This document shows, piece after piece, positions 1-7,753 of a DNA stretch of 64,000 nt (position 1 is its first letter; every line of letters starts with the position of its first letter). A program made the position numbers and the translations under genes. Location: the NCBI RefSeq assembly GCF_900113415.1, contig NZ_FOPH01000006.1:62001-126000 (forward strand), given 5' to 3'. The notes beneath the pieces were generated by a model. That model worked only from the letters and a program-made list of their open reading frames with translations. It made no database searches and was not told the DNA's origin. Source of the stretch: Oribacterium sp. WCC10 (GTDB lineage: Bacteria > Bacillota > Clostridia > Lachnospirales > Lachnospiraceae).

Positions 1-2
1 TG

Positions 3-461
3 ACTGGAGGACGTATCAAGAGAGTTCAGAAGTATGTAGGAGATGAGCCGTTTATGCTGACTTATGGAGACGGTGTTTCCAATGTTGATATATCGGCGTT
101 GGTGAATTTTCACAAATCACATGGAAAGATAGCAACCATTACAACAGTTTCTCTTGCACAGCAAAAGGGAGTCCTGGATATAGATGCCGGTAATCATATA
201 AGATCCTTCAGAGAAAAGGAGGATGAAGACGGCGCGATCATTAATGGTGGATTCATGATCTTTAATCCCGAAGTGTTTGATTATCTCTCCGGTGATAAAT
301 GCGTTTTGGAACAGGAACCTATGCACAAACTCGCAGCAGATGGACAGCTGATGAGCTTCTACCATCCGTATTTCTGGCAATGCATGGATACCCAGCGTGA
401 GAAGAAACTGCTTGAAACACTGTGGGAAGAAAATCGTGCTCCATGGAAACGTTGGAGCTGA
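3..461 (+). CDS. rfbF: Glucose-1-phosphate cytidylyltransferase, C-terminal part
   Basis: The frame is open from the left edge and reads TGGRIKRVQKYVGDEPFMLT, followed by YGDGVSNVDI. This is the typical central block of RfbF, which makes CDP-glucose from CTP and glucose-1-phosphate, the first step to CDP-linked 3,6-dideoxyhexoses. The visible ~152 residues include the FMIFNPEVFDYL and MDTQREKKLLE blocks and the usual APWKRW ending, so the 3' end is intact and only the N-terminal part is missing at the window edge. rfbG follows about 108 bases downstream on the same strand, matching the usual rfbF-rfbG order. Confidence 0.93.
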   Translation, partial: TGGRIKRVQKYVGDEPFMLTYGDGVSNVDISALVNFHKSHGKIATITTVSLAQQKGVLDIDAGNHIRSFREKEDEDGAIINGGFMIFNPEVFDYLSGDKCVLEQEPMHKLAADGQLMSFYHPYFWQCMDTQREKKLLETLWEENRAPWKRWS

Positions 462-568
462 TGAATGCGATAACAGTAAAGTGTACAAATCAGGTGCATA
501 TATGATGACTTGTGAAGCTATTACTCATAGCATCAGATTCTGTAACAAAGCATAAAAAGGAAGAAAAG

Positions 569-1663
569 ATGTCTAAATTAACTGAGCTTAAAAAATTTTA
601 TAGCGGAAAGAGAGTGCTTTTAACAGGACATACCGGATTTAAGGGGAGTTGGATGTCACTTATGCTTCATATGCTTGGGGCTGAAGTGTACGGATATTCA
701 CTTGAGGCTCCGACAGAACCCTCTCTATATGATATTCTGGGACTTGATGCTCTTATTTATTCTGAGATCGGTGATATAAGAAATTATGAGAAACTCCAGA
801 CCTTCTTTGATAAAGCAAGACCTGAAGTGGTTTTCCATCTTGCGGCTCAGCCCATAGTCAGAACTTCATATGTATTTCCACGGGAAACCTATGAAATCAA
901 TGTGATGGGAACAGTTAATGTACTTGAGTGTGCAAGAAAATATAATTCAACACATGATGAAAAGATAAAAACATTACTCAATGTTACAACCGATAAAGTT
1001 TATGAGAACAATGATGAGGAAGGCCACGCATTTATAGAGGATGAGAAACTTGACGGATATGATCCCTACAGCAATTCGAAATCATGTTCGGAGCTTGTAA
1101 CTCATAGCTATAAGAAGTCATTTTTTAATGTGGCAGATGGAGAAGTGACGAGAATCTCGACTGCGAGAGCCGGTAATGTTATCGGTGGAGGTGATTTTGC
1201 AAAGGACCGTATCATTCCTGACTGTGTAAGAGATACAATAGAAGGAAAGACTATTCATGTCAGGAATCCTTATAGTACAAGACCATATCAGCATGTACTT
1301 GAGCCGCTATATGTTTATCTTCTTATCGCTATGCAGCAGGCTATGGATGAATCGAAGGCGGATTACTACAATGTGGGGCCGGATGAAGTAGATGCCATCA
1401 CAACGGGTGATCTAGCGGACAAGTTTGTTTCATCCTGGGGAGAAGGAGCAGGCTGGCATACGGAGGCGGAGGCAGATGCTCCGCATGAAGCATCATTTCT
1501 GAAACTAGATACAGGCAAGCTAAAGAGAGTGTTTGGATGGAGTCCTGTATGGCATGTAGATGAGGCTGTAGACCAGACAGTGAAGTGGTACCATGCATGG
1601 CATGATAATGAGAACATGTTGGAGTACACAGAAAAGCAGATTTCTGAGTTTCTTTCATGTTGA
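569..1663 (+). CDS. rfbG: CDP-glucose 4,6-dehydratase
   Basis: Short-chain dehydrogenase/reductase-type sugar nucleotide dehydratase that converts CDP-glucose to CDP-4-keto-6-deoxyglucose. Near the N-terminus is the NAD-binding motif LLTGHTGFKGSW, typical of RfbG. Further on are the active-site region NVTTDKVYEN and DPYSNSK (Tyr and Lys of the YxxxK signature) and the family block ARAGNVIGGGDFAKDRIIPD. I chose the ATG at 569 (MSKLTELKKFYSGK) because an AGGAAG ribosome binding site lies 5 bases upstream; an in-frame start at 512 would add 19 unrelated residues. At about 364 residues it is full length. The C-terminus is followed by 116 bases without a recognisable gene. Confidence 0.93.
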   Translation: MSKLTELKKFYSGKRVLLTGHTGFKGSWMSLMLHMLGAEVYGYSLEAPTEPSLYDILGLDALIYSEIGDIRNYEKLQTFFDKARPEVVFHLAAQPIVRTSYVFPRETYEINVMGTVNVLECARKYNSTHDEKIKTLLNVTTDKVYENNDEEGHAFIEDEKLDGYDPYSNSKSCSELVTHSYKKSFFNVADGEVTRISTARAGNVIGGGDFAKDRIIPDCVRDTIEGKTIHVRNPYSTRPYQHVLEPLYVYLLIAMQQAMDESKADYYNVGPDEVDAITTGDLADKFVSSWGEGAGWHTEAEADAPHEASFLKLDTGKLKRVFGWSPVWHVDEAVDQTVKWYHAWHDNENMLEYTEKQISEFLSC

Positions 1664-1779
1664 TGGACCGATGTTACGGAATTGTGGCAGGTTTTCTATG
1701 AAAACATGGAACGTAGCATGGTCCATCGCGAAACGATATTCAAAATGGGCTGATGTTCCCGGTCTTCAGGAGATAGTTT

Positions 1780-2847
1780 ATGGAAAAAAAACAGGGTGAA
1801 CGTGAGATATGGCTGGATGCTGTGAGAGGTTTTGCCATACTTATAGTCCTGACAGTTCATATCATACAGGCGGTTCCTGAATTTCATGATTCGGTTTCCG
1901 GATGTGGAAAGATAGGAGTATGGCTTTTATTTCTGCTTACAGGTTTGTTTACATTAAGACCGTATCTTTCATTGGATAATAATGGTATCCGGCAAAGGCA
2001 CAGATATTTGACAGAAGATAAGGATTCATTTAAGCGAAATGAATCCTGTAATGGAAAATGTTTTTGGCTTTCGACATTTAGATTTTATCTGAAAAGGATA
2101 GTTCGCATATATCCTGCATTTTTAGCAGTTCTTGTAGTCAGTGTTTTTACGGGTTATATAGACGTTCCCGATGCGGTCAGAAACTTTCTGCTTATCAAGG
2201 GAACAGGGCATTTTTGGACACTTCCGGTGGAAATGAAGTTTTATTTTGTAGCTCCCTTTATAGGATTTCTGTTGATGAAACTGCCCGGAGACTCTTGGAG
2301 AGGGACAATGCTTATTACAGTGGCTTTGGTATTTTCTGTGGTGTTCTTTTACAGGAATTGCCCGGAGAACAGCATTGAACTCGGATGGTATCTGCCTGTA
2401 CTGATGTATGGAGGACTGATTAATTATCTGATAGGCAGTAAAGTAAAAGTTTCTGCAGCATATGATGTTGTGGTGCTGGGAATCCTTGCAGTGTTTATCA
2501 TTATGGTACCGGCAGTAAGATATATTCTTTTTGGTATCCCTGTAAACAGGTATCTGTCAGATAAGTATCTTTATATCAGCTTTTTATGGATGGCTTTTCT
2601 TTTTTCACTTGATCGTTCCAAATATGTGAAGAGAATAATTGAAAAGAGCAGAGTTCTTCCTTTTTTTGGTAAAATAAGTTATTCTTTATATCTTGTACAC
2701 TATATAGTGATACAACAGTCAGGTCTTTTCATAGATGATCAGCTGAGAAAAAGTCTTATCGCACTGGTGATTAGTCTTTTACTGGCGGTTGTTCTTGAGA
2801 GAATGGTAGAGAGGCCCGTGGCTAAGTTAGCAAAGAAAATTTTGTGA
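1780..2847 (+). CDS. Acyltransferase family 3 membrane protein
   Basis: Integral membrane O-acyltransferase of the acyltransferase-3 (OafA/NodX-like) family, which acetylates or otherwise acylates surface sugars. The N-terminus reads REIWLDAVRGFAILIVLTVH, with the R..DxxRG...L.V..H signature of the family. About ten hydrophobic segments follow. The stretch RIVRIYPAF after the early helices and FFGKISYSLYLVHY near the C-terminus are characteristic. An AGGAGAT ribosome binding site precedes the ATG. It sits between rfbG and rfbH, so the likely substrate is the dideoxyhexose-containing polysaccharide, but this is inference from position only. Length 355 residues is normal for family members lacking an extra C-terminal domain. 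Confidence 0.85.
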   Translation: MEKKQGEREIWLDAVRGFAILIVLTVHIIQAVPEFHDSVSGCGKIGVWLLFLLTGLFTLRPYLSLDNNGIRQRHRYLTEDKDSFKRNESCNGKCFWLSTFRFYLKRIVRIYPAFLAVLVVSVFTGYIDVPDAVRNFLLIKGTGHFWTLPVEMKFYFVAPFIGFLLMKLPGDSWRGTMLITVALVFSVVFFYRNCPENSIELGWYLPVLMYGGLINYLIGSKVKVSAAYDVVVLGILAVFIIMVPAVRYILFGIPVNRYLSDKYLYISFLWMAFLFSLDRSKYVKRIIEKSRVLPFFGKISYSLYLVHYIVIQQSGLFIDDQLRKSLIALVISLLLAVVLERMVERPVAKLAKKIL

Positions 2848-2877
2848 TATTTTTATAATAATAAGAAAGAGATAATT

Positions 2878-4215
2878 ATGGAGAAAACTGAGCAGCAGGC
2901 AAGACAGGAAATACTGAATCTTGTTTCTGAATATGCAAAAAAATATAAGGTTCCGGTTAAGCCTTTTGAGGAAGGTGATCGGATACCATATGCAAGTCGT
3001 GTTTATGATGATAAGGAGATGGTAAATCTTGTGGACAGTGCATTGGAATTCTGGCTTACTTCCGGAAGATTTACAGATAAGTTTGAAAAAGACTTTGGAG
3101 AGTATCTCGGAGTTAAGTACGTAAGCCTGGTAAATTCGGGTTCAAGTGCCAATCTTCTTGCTTTCAGCACACTTACAAGCCCGCTTCTCAAGGAGAGACA
3201 GATACAAAGAGGTGACGAAGTCATCACTGTTGCGGCAGGATTTCCAACAACAGTAAATCCTATCATTCAGTATGGTGCGGTGCCTGTTTTTGTTGATGTA
3301 ACATTACCGACCTGTGATATAGACGTAAGTATGCTTGAAGAGGCATACAGCCAAAAGACCAAGGCAGTAATGATCGCTCATACTTTGGGAAATCCATTTA
3401 ATCTCAAGGCAGTAAAGGAGTTTTGCGACAGGCACGAGCTCTGGCTTATAGAGGATAACTGTGATGCGCTAGGCTCAACATACACAATTGATGGAGAGAC
3501 AAAACTTACAGGTACAATAGGCGATATAGGAACTTCAAGTTTCTATCCTCCGCATCATATGACAATGGGTGAGGGTGGCGCATGCTATACTAATAATCCA
3601 TTACTTCATCGTATCATGAGAAGTTTTAGAGACTGGGGAAGAGACTGCTGGTGTGCATCGGGAAAAGACAATACCTGCGGACATAGATTCGACGGACAGT
3701 ACGGTGAACTTCCAAAAGGCTATGATCATAAGTATGTATACTCACACTTTGGTTACAATCTCAAAGCAACAGATATGCAGGCAGCTGTCGGAGTGGCACA
3801 GCTTGAGAAATTTCCTGCATTTGTGGAGAGGCGTAAGCACAACTTTACTTTCCTTAAGGAACTTTTGATAAAGGGAGGTGCAGAGGATAAGCTTATTCTT
3901 CCAGAAGCTGAGCTGAATTCAGATCCAAGCTGGTTTGGATTCCTTATGACCTGTAGGGAAGGCGTAGACAGAGAACATGTTGTAAGGTACGTGGAGGAGC
4001 ACGGAGTACAGACCAGAATGCTTTTTGCAGGCAATCTCATTAAGCATCCATGTTTTGATGAAATGAGAAAGACCGGGGAAGGCTACAGAGTTGTGGGCAG
4101 TCTTGAAAATACAGACAGAATTATGAGAGATACTTTCTGGGTGGGCCTGTATCCTGGTATGACTGATGAGAAACTTACATATATGGCAAAGGTTCTGCTT
4201 GAGGCAATAAAGTAA
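2878..4215 (+). CDS. rfbH: CDP-4-keto-6-deoxyglucose 3-dehydrase (PMP and [2Fe-2S] dependent)
   Basis: Aminotransferase-fold enzyme (E1/DdhC) that removes the C3 hydroxyl of CDP-4-keto-6-deoxyglucose. Sequence signs: the PLP lysine of ordinary aminotransferases is replaced by histidine in SSFYPPHHMTMGEGG (His226), a hallmark of this dehydrase group. Cysteines 195, 257, 259 and 267 fit the iron-sulfur ligand pattern, with C-x1-C-x7-C at 257-267 as in the characterised Yersinia enzyme. The first spacing is 61 residues instead of 57, caused by a short insertion at TIDGETKL. Length 445 is normal. The partner reductase (E3) and the final epimerase/reductase genes are not in the window and may lie elsewhere. 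Confidence 0.93.
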   Translation: MEKTEQQARQEILNLVSEYAKKYKVPVKPFEEGDRIPYASRVYDDKEMVNLVDSALEFWLTSGRFTDKFEKDFGEYLGVKYVSLVNSGSSANLLAFSTLTSPLLKERQIQRGDEVITVAAGFPTTVNPIIQYGAVPVFVDVTLPTCDIDVSMLEEAYSQKTKAVMIAHTLGNPFNLKAVKEFCDRHELWLIEDNCDALGSTYTIDGETKLTGTIGDIGTSSFYPPHHMTMGEGGACYTNNPLLHRIMRSFRDWGRDCWCASGKDNTCGHRFDGQYGELPKGYDHKYVYSHFGYNLKATDMQAAVGVAQLEKFPAFVERRKHNFTFLKELLIKGGAEDKLILPEAELNSDPSWFGFLMTCREGVDREHVVRYVEEHGVQTRMLFAGNLIKHPCFDEMRKTGEGYRVVGSLENTDRIMRDTFWVGLYPGMTDEKLTYMAKVLLEAIK

Positions 4216-4219
4216 AAAG

Positions 4220-5101
4220 ATGAATAATATAGAAAACGAACAGGGTTGGAAGTTCGATCTTGAAAAGGTTCATAAAGCAAATCTCGAGATATTGAGGGCT
4301 ATACGTGATATATGTGAAAAGCACAATATCACATATCTCATAGATTCAGGAACACTTCTGGGAGCTGTAAGGCATCATGGATTTATCCCATGGGATGATG
4401 ATATTGATATATGCTTCAGACGTGAGGAATTTGAAAGGTTCAAAGCTATAGCGAATCTTGAACTACCGAAAAACATGGAGCTTGTAATGCCTTATGAGTA
4501 CAGAAACGGAGAGGCTTTCTATGATTTCGTTCCTCGAGTGCTGTATCTTGATTCAAGAAGACATTCTGAGGATGACAAAGATATGGAGTTTTACGAGGGC
4601 AAACTGAATCATCTGTGGGTTGACCTCTTTATCATTGACAGACTGCCTGCCGGTAAAACCAAAGGAAAAATCGTGAAACTTATGCAACAGATTTTATTTG
4701 GCTTTGGCATGGCGCATAGAAGGAAACTTGACTGGTCAAAGTACAAGGGACTGGTAAAATTTGAAGTAGCGGTTTTAGTGGGAATCGGTAAGATGATACC
4801 GATGAAGACGATTTTCAGATGGCAGGATAAAATCGCCGGAAAATATACAGAACTTTATGGCAGAAATAAGGAAGTAACAAACGGAAAGTCTTTTTTTTCA
4901 AATTATCAGCCTGATTATCAGTATTGTACGGTAGAAGATTCATGGGAAGAACCGATACATTTTGAATTTGAGGGGGAAAAGTTCACAGGGCCAAAGGAAT
5001 GGGACAAGGTTCTTAAAATGCTTTACGGTGATTATATGAAGCTTCCTCCTGTGGAAAAGAGAGTGCCTTCACACAGCGGTCGTGAGCTTGAAATCCTTTG
5101 A
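4220..5101 (+). CDS. LicD family phosphotransferase
   Basis: LicD proteins transfer phosphocholine or similar phospho-substituents to surface glycans and share a nucleotidyltransferase-like fold. The diagnostic block is DSGTLLGAVRHHGFIPWDDDIDI at about residues 35-58, where the DDDID acidic cluster would bind metal. The rest, including HLWVDLFIIDRLPAG and the C-terminal LKMLYGDYMKLPP, also fits the family. It starts only 4 bases after rfbH stops, so the two are surely co-transcribed, and translation may be coupled because no strong ribosome binding site is seen. The transferred group is unknown. Confidence 0.88.
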   Translation: MNNIENEQGWKFDLEKVHKANLEILRAIRDICEKHNITYLIDSGTLLGAVRHHGFIPWDDDIDICFRREEFERFKAIANLELPKNMELVMPYEYRNGEAFYDFVPRVLYLDSRRHSEDDKDMEFYEGKLNHLWVDLFIIDRLPAGKTKGKIVKLMQQILFGFGMAHRRKLDWSKYKGLVKFEVAVLVGIGKMIPMKTIFRWQDKIAGKYTELYGRNKEVTNGKSFFSNYQPDYQYCTVEDSWEEPIHFEFEGEKFTGPKEWDKVLKMLYGDYMKLPPVEKRVPSHSGRELEIL

Positions 5102-5223
5102 CTGGATTTAAGGAAATGCTGATATAATCAGTGTTTCCTTAGTTATATATCAGGGTTAAATGATTGACTATTGATATTTCAGTTTTACAGACGGAGAAGA
5201 AAAAACATCATTTGGGAGATAAT

Positions 5224-6180
5224 ATGAAACTGCTGAGTATCGTTGTTTCAGCTTATAATGAAGAGGCTGGGCTCAATGAGTTTTACAGTGTGACAAAGGG
5301 ATATGGAGAAAGACTCAGAGAAAAAGGATGGAACTATGAGTTTGTTTTTGTAAACGACGGCTCACAGGATATGACAGGAGATATTCTGAAAGGTTTATCG
5401 CAAGATGACCCGGAGCATGTAAAGCTTATAAGCTTTTCAAGGAATTTTGGACATGAAGCCGCAATGATAGCAGGACTAGATTATGCTTCGGGGGATGGAA
5501 TTGTGTTTATGGATGCGGATCTTCAACATCCACCTGAGCATTTGGAGAAGATAGTTGATGCATTTGAATCCGGATTCAATGTTATATCCATGGTCAGAAC
5601 CAAAAATGAAACTGCGGGCATCATAAAGAAGATAACTTCAGGAGGATTTTATTGGTTCATAAATAAGGTATCAGATATATATCTGGAGCCCAATGCTTCC
5701 GACTTTTTTGCTATCACACGAGTTGTGCAGAATGTACTAAAAAAGAATTATCGTGAGAAAGTCAGATTTCTTCGCGGATATGTACAGAATGTCGGTTTCA
5801 GGAAAACAACTATAGAGTATGAGGCAGCTCCGAGAGTGGCAGGGAGCAGTCATTATTCAATAAAGAAGCTGTTTACATTTGCAATGAATACTATTATGTG
5901 TTTTTCAAATGTACCATTGAAGCTTGGTATCTTTGCTGGTTTGAGCAGTGGTTTTTTGGGATTGATTCTTCTTATATATACTTTATGCACACATGATAAA
6001 GCTCCTTCAGGATATGCTACTATAGTTGTACTTCTTTGCTTTATGTTTGGAGTACTGTTCATAGTGGTGGGAATCATAGGTGAGTATATAGCAGTTCTGT
6101 TCGAGGAACTTAAAGACCGACCTCTGTATATCATAGAGGATATGGAAAACATTGATATAAACTCCGAATATGGAGAATAA
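5224..6180 (+). CDS. Polyprenyl-phosphate glycosyltransferase (GT2, GtrB/DPM1-like)
   Basis: Family 2 glycosyltransferase that loads a sugar from a nucleotide donor onto undecaprenyl phosphate for later transfer on the outer face of the membrane. The catalytic domain starts LLSIVVSAYNEEAGL and contains VFVNDGSQD, SFSRNFGHEAAM and the DxD-type FMDADLQHPPE. Two transmembrane helices follow near the C-terminus (around residues 235-300), then the typical GEYIAVLFEELKDRPLYII tail. I chose ATG 5224, which has GGGAGA just upstream, rather than the TTG at 5164. It is the last gene of the polysaccharide block and is followed by a terminator. Confidence 0.88.
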   Translation: MKLLSIVVSAYNEEAGLNEFYSVTKGYGERLREKGWNYEFVFVNDGSQDMTGDILKGLSQDDPEHVKLISFSRNFGHEAAMIAGLDYASGDGIVFMDADLQHPPEHLEKIVDAFESGFNVISMVRTKNETAGIIKKITSGGFYWFINKVSDIYLEPNASDFFAITRVVQNVLKKNYREKVRFLRGYVQNVGFRKTTIEYEAAPRVAGSSHYSIKKLFTFAMNTIMCFSNVPLKLGIFAGLSSGFLGLILLIYTLCTHDKAPSGYATIVVLLCFMFGVLFIVVGIIGEYIAVLFEELKDRPLYIIEDMENIDINSEYGE

Positions 6181-6228
6181 TATCCTTAAATTAATTAAGA
6201 ATAATATCAAAGAAAAACGAATTATTTC

Positions 6229-6270
6229 AGGATGCTAATGCGTGAACATCGCATTGGGCATCCTTTTTCT
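6229..6270 (+). terminator. Intrinsic terminator after the polysaccharide locus
   Basis: Inverted repeat AGGATGCTAATGCG / CGCATTGGGCATCCT with a short loop, followed by a run of T. Fits the end of transcription after the glycosyltransferase gene. Confidence 0.85.
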
Positions 6271-6513
6271 TATGTTCAGGCATAAAATAAAGCGGTAATT
6301 ACTGGAAAATAAAATGAAGTATGTATAATATGCACTAAAACAAGAACATTAAAGTGAGAAACATGAAAATTATCAACAATAAAATAAAAGGATTTTCTAG
6401 ATTCAAAGAAGAATAATCTATTCTTTCTAATATCTTCCATGGATATAATTTAAACAGTAAATGACGGGGCGGTCCCGTAAAAACAAGTACAATCATAGGA
6501 GGATTGGATTATT
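6271..6513 (+). promoter_or_regulatory. mglB upstream region with likely promoter
   Basis: This leader holds a perfect TATAAT at 6324-6329. The best -35 match, TTACTG at 6299-6304, is spaced 19 bases away and is weak. The expected transcript start near 6336 would give a leader of about 180 bases. A GC-rich island, GGGGCGGTCCCG at 6466-6477, stands out in AT-rich sequence and recurs on the other strand at 48095-48106. A good ribosome binding site (AGGAGG at about 6497-6502) sits upstream of mglB. I see no cre site here. Confidence 0.5.
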
Positions 6514-7647
6514 ATGAAGAAAGCACTTAGCTTACTCACAGTTTCAGCAATGGCAGTATCAATGCTCGCAGGATGTGGCTCATCAAACACAGCAGCTACA
6601 ACAGCTGCAGCAACAGAAGCAGCCGCAACAGAGGCAGCAGCAACAGAGGCTGCAAAGACAGAGACAACAGCCGCAGCAGAGGCAGCTACACAGGCTGCAG
6701 CAGAGGCAGGTTCAACAGACCTTGCTGACAAGAAGGTTGGTGTATGTATCTATCAGTTCTCTGATAACTTTATGACACTTTTCAGAAATGAGCTTGAGTC
6801 TTACCTCGTTTCTCTTGGATTCTCAAAGGACAACATCACTATCGTAGATGGTGCTAACGATCAGGCTACACAGACAAACCAGATTCAGAACTTCATTACA
6901 GATAACGTAGATGTTCTTATCGTAAACCCTGTTAACTCTTCATCAGCAGCTACAATCACAGATATGGTTACAGCGGCTAATATTCCTCTCGTTTATATCA
7001 ACAGAGAGCCGGATGCACAGGAAGAGCAGAGATGGGCAGACAACAACATGAACGTAACATATGTAGGATGTGATGCTCGTCAGTCTGGTACAATGCAGGG
7101 TGAGATCGTTGCTGATCTTGAGAATAAGGGTGATATCAACGGTGACGGCAAGGTTTCTTACATCATGATCGAGGGAGATCCTGAGAACGTTGATGCACAG
7201 TACAGAACAGAGTTCTCAATAAAGGCTCTCAAGGATGCAGGCATTGAGGTTGAGGAACTTGATGATCAGGTTGGTAACTGGGATCAGGCACAGGCACAGT
7301 CACTTGTTGCTAATGCACTCGCTCAGCATGGTAAGGATATCGAAGTAGTATTCTGCAACAACGACGCTATGGCTCTTGGTGCTCTTCAGGCTATCGAGGC
7401 AGCCGGCGAGACAGTTGGAACAGATGTATATCTTCTTGGCGTAGATGCTCTTCAGGAGGCTTGCGAGAACGTTAAGTCAGGAAAGCAGACAGGTACTGTA
7501 TTCAACGATCACATTTCTCAGTCACATTCAGCAGCAGATGCAGCTGTTAAGTACATCACAGGCGAAGGCAATGATCACTACATCGGCTGCGATTACGTTA
7601 AGGTAACAACAGATAACGTAGATGACATCCTTGCATCTCTCGGCTAA
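6514..7647 (+). CDS. mglB: Galactose/glucose-binding lipoprotein of an mgl-type ABC importer
   Basis: Extracellular sugar-binding lipoprotein. Signal peptide MKKALSLLTVSAMAVSMLAGC has a lipobox (LAGC) with the lipid-anchored Cys21. A low-complexity Ala/Thr/Glu linker (about residues 25-70, AATEAAATEAA-type repeats) tethers the domain to the membrane. The periplasmic-binding-protein fold follows. DINGDGKVS at residues 207-215 matches the EF-hand-like calcium loop of E. coli MglB (Asp207, Asn209, Asp211, Lys213 at ligand positions), which argues for an MglB rather than a ribose or xylose binder. Strongly biased, optimised codon use suggests very high expression. mglA and mglC follow. Confidence 0.93.
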   Translation: MKKALSLLTVSAMAVSMLAGCGSSNTAATTAAATEAAATEAAATEAAKTETTAAAEAATQAAAEAGSTDLADKKVGVCIYQFSDNFMTLFRNELESYLVSLGFSKDNITIVDGANDQATQTNQIQNFITDNVDVLIVNPVNSSSAATITDMVTAANIPLVYINREPDAQEEQRWADNNMNVTYVGCDARQSGTMQGEIVADLENKGDINGDGKVSYIMIEGDPENVDAQYRTEFSIKALKDAGIEVEELDDQVGNWDQAQAQSLVANALAQHGKDIEVVFCNNDAMALGALQAIEAAGETVGTDVYLLGVDALQEACENVKSGKQTGTVFNDHISQSHSAADAAVKYITGEGNDHYIGCDYVKVTTDNVDDILASLG

Positions 7648-7685
7648 TCAGTCAAGTATGTAACAAATTGATTTAGTACATAATG

Positions 7686-7727
7686 CAGGAGTGCGGGTGC
7701 GAAATCGCACCTGTACCCCTGTTTTTT
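7686..7727 (+). terminator. Terminator-like stem-loop between mglB and mglA
   Basis: Core stem GGTGCG-AAAT-CGCACC, extended by imperfect pairing of CAGGAGTGCG with TGTACCCCTG, then six T. Because mglA and mglC lie downstream without another obvious promoter, this probably ends most transcripts after mglB. That would let the binding protein be made in excess over the ATPase and permease, a common arrangement in sugar ABC operons. Confidence 0.75.
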
Positions 7728-7753
7728 AAAGAGTATATCTACTGGAGGATAAA

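Noticed and set aside
1593-1799. 68-codon open frame across the end of rfbG
   Set aside because: Overlaps rfbG out of frame and runs into the acyltransferase start; no ribosome binding site and no family.
6575-6775. Gln/Arg-rich open frame in the mglB linker
   Set aside because: Off-frame reading of the repetitive Ala/Thr/Glu linker.
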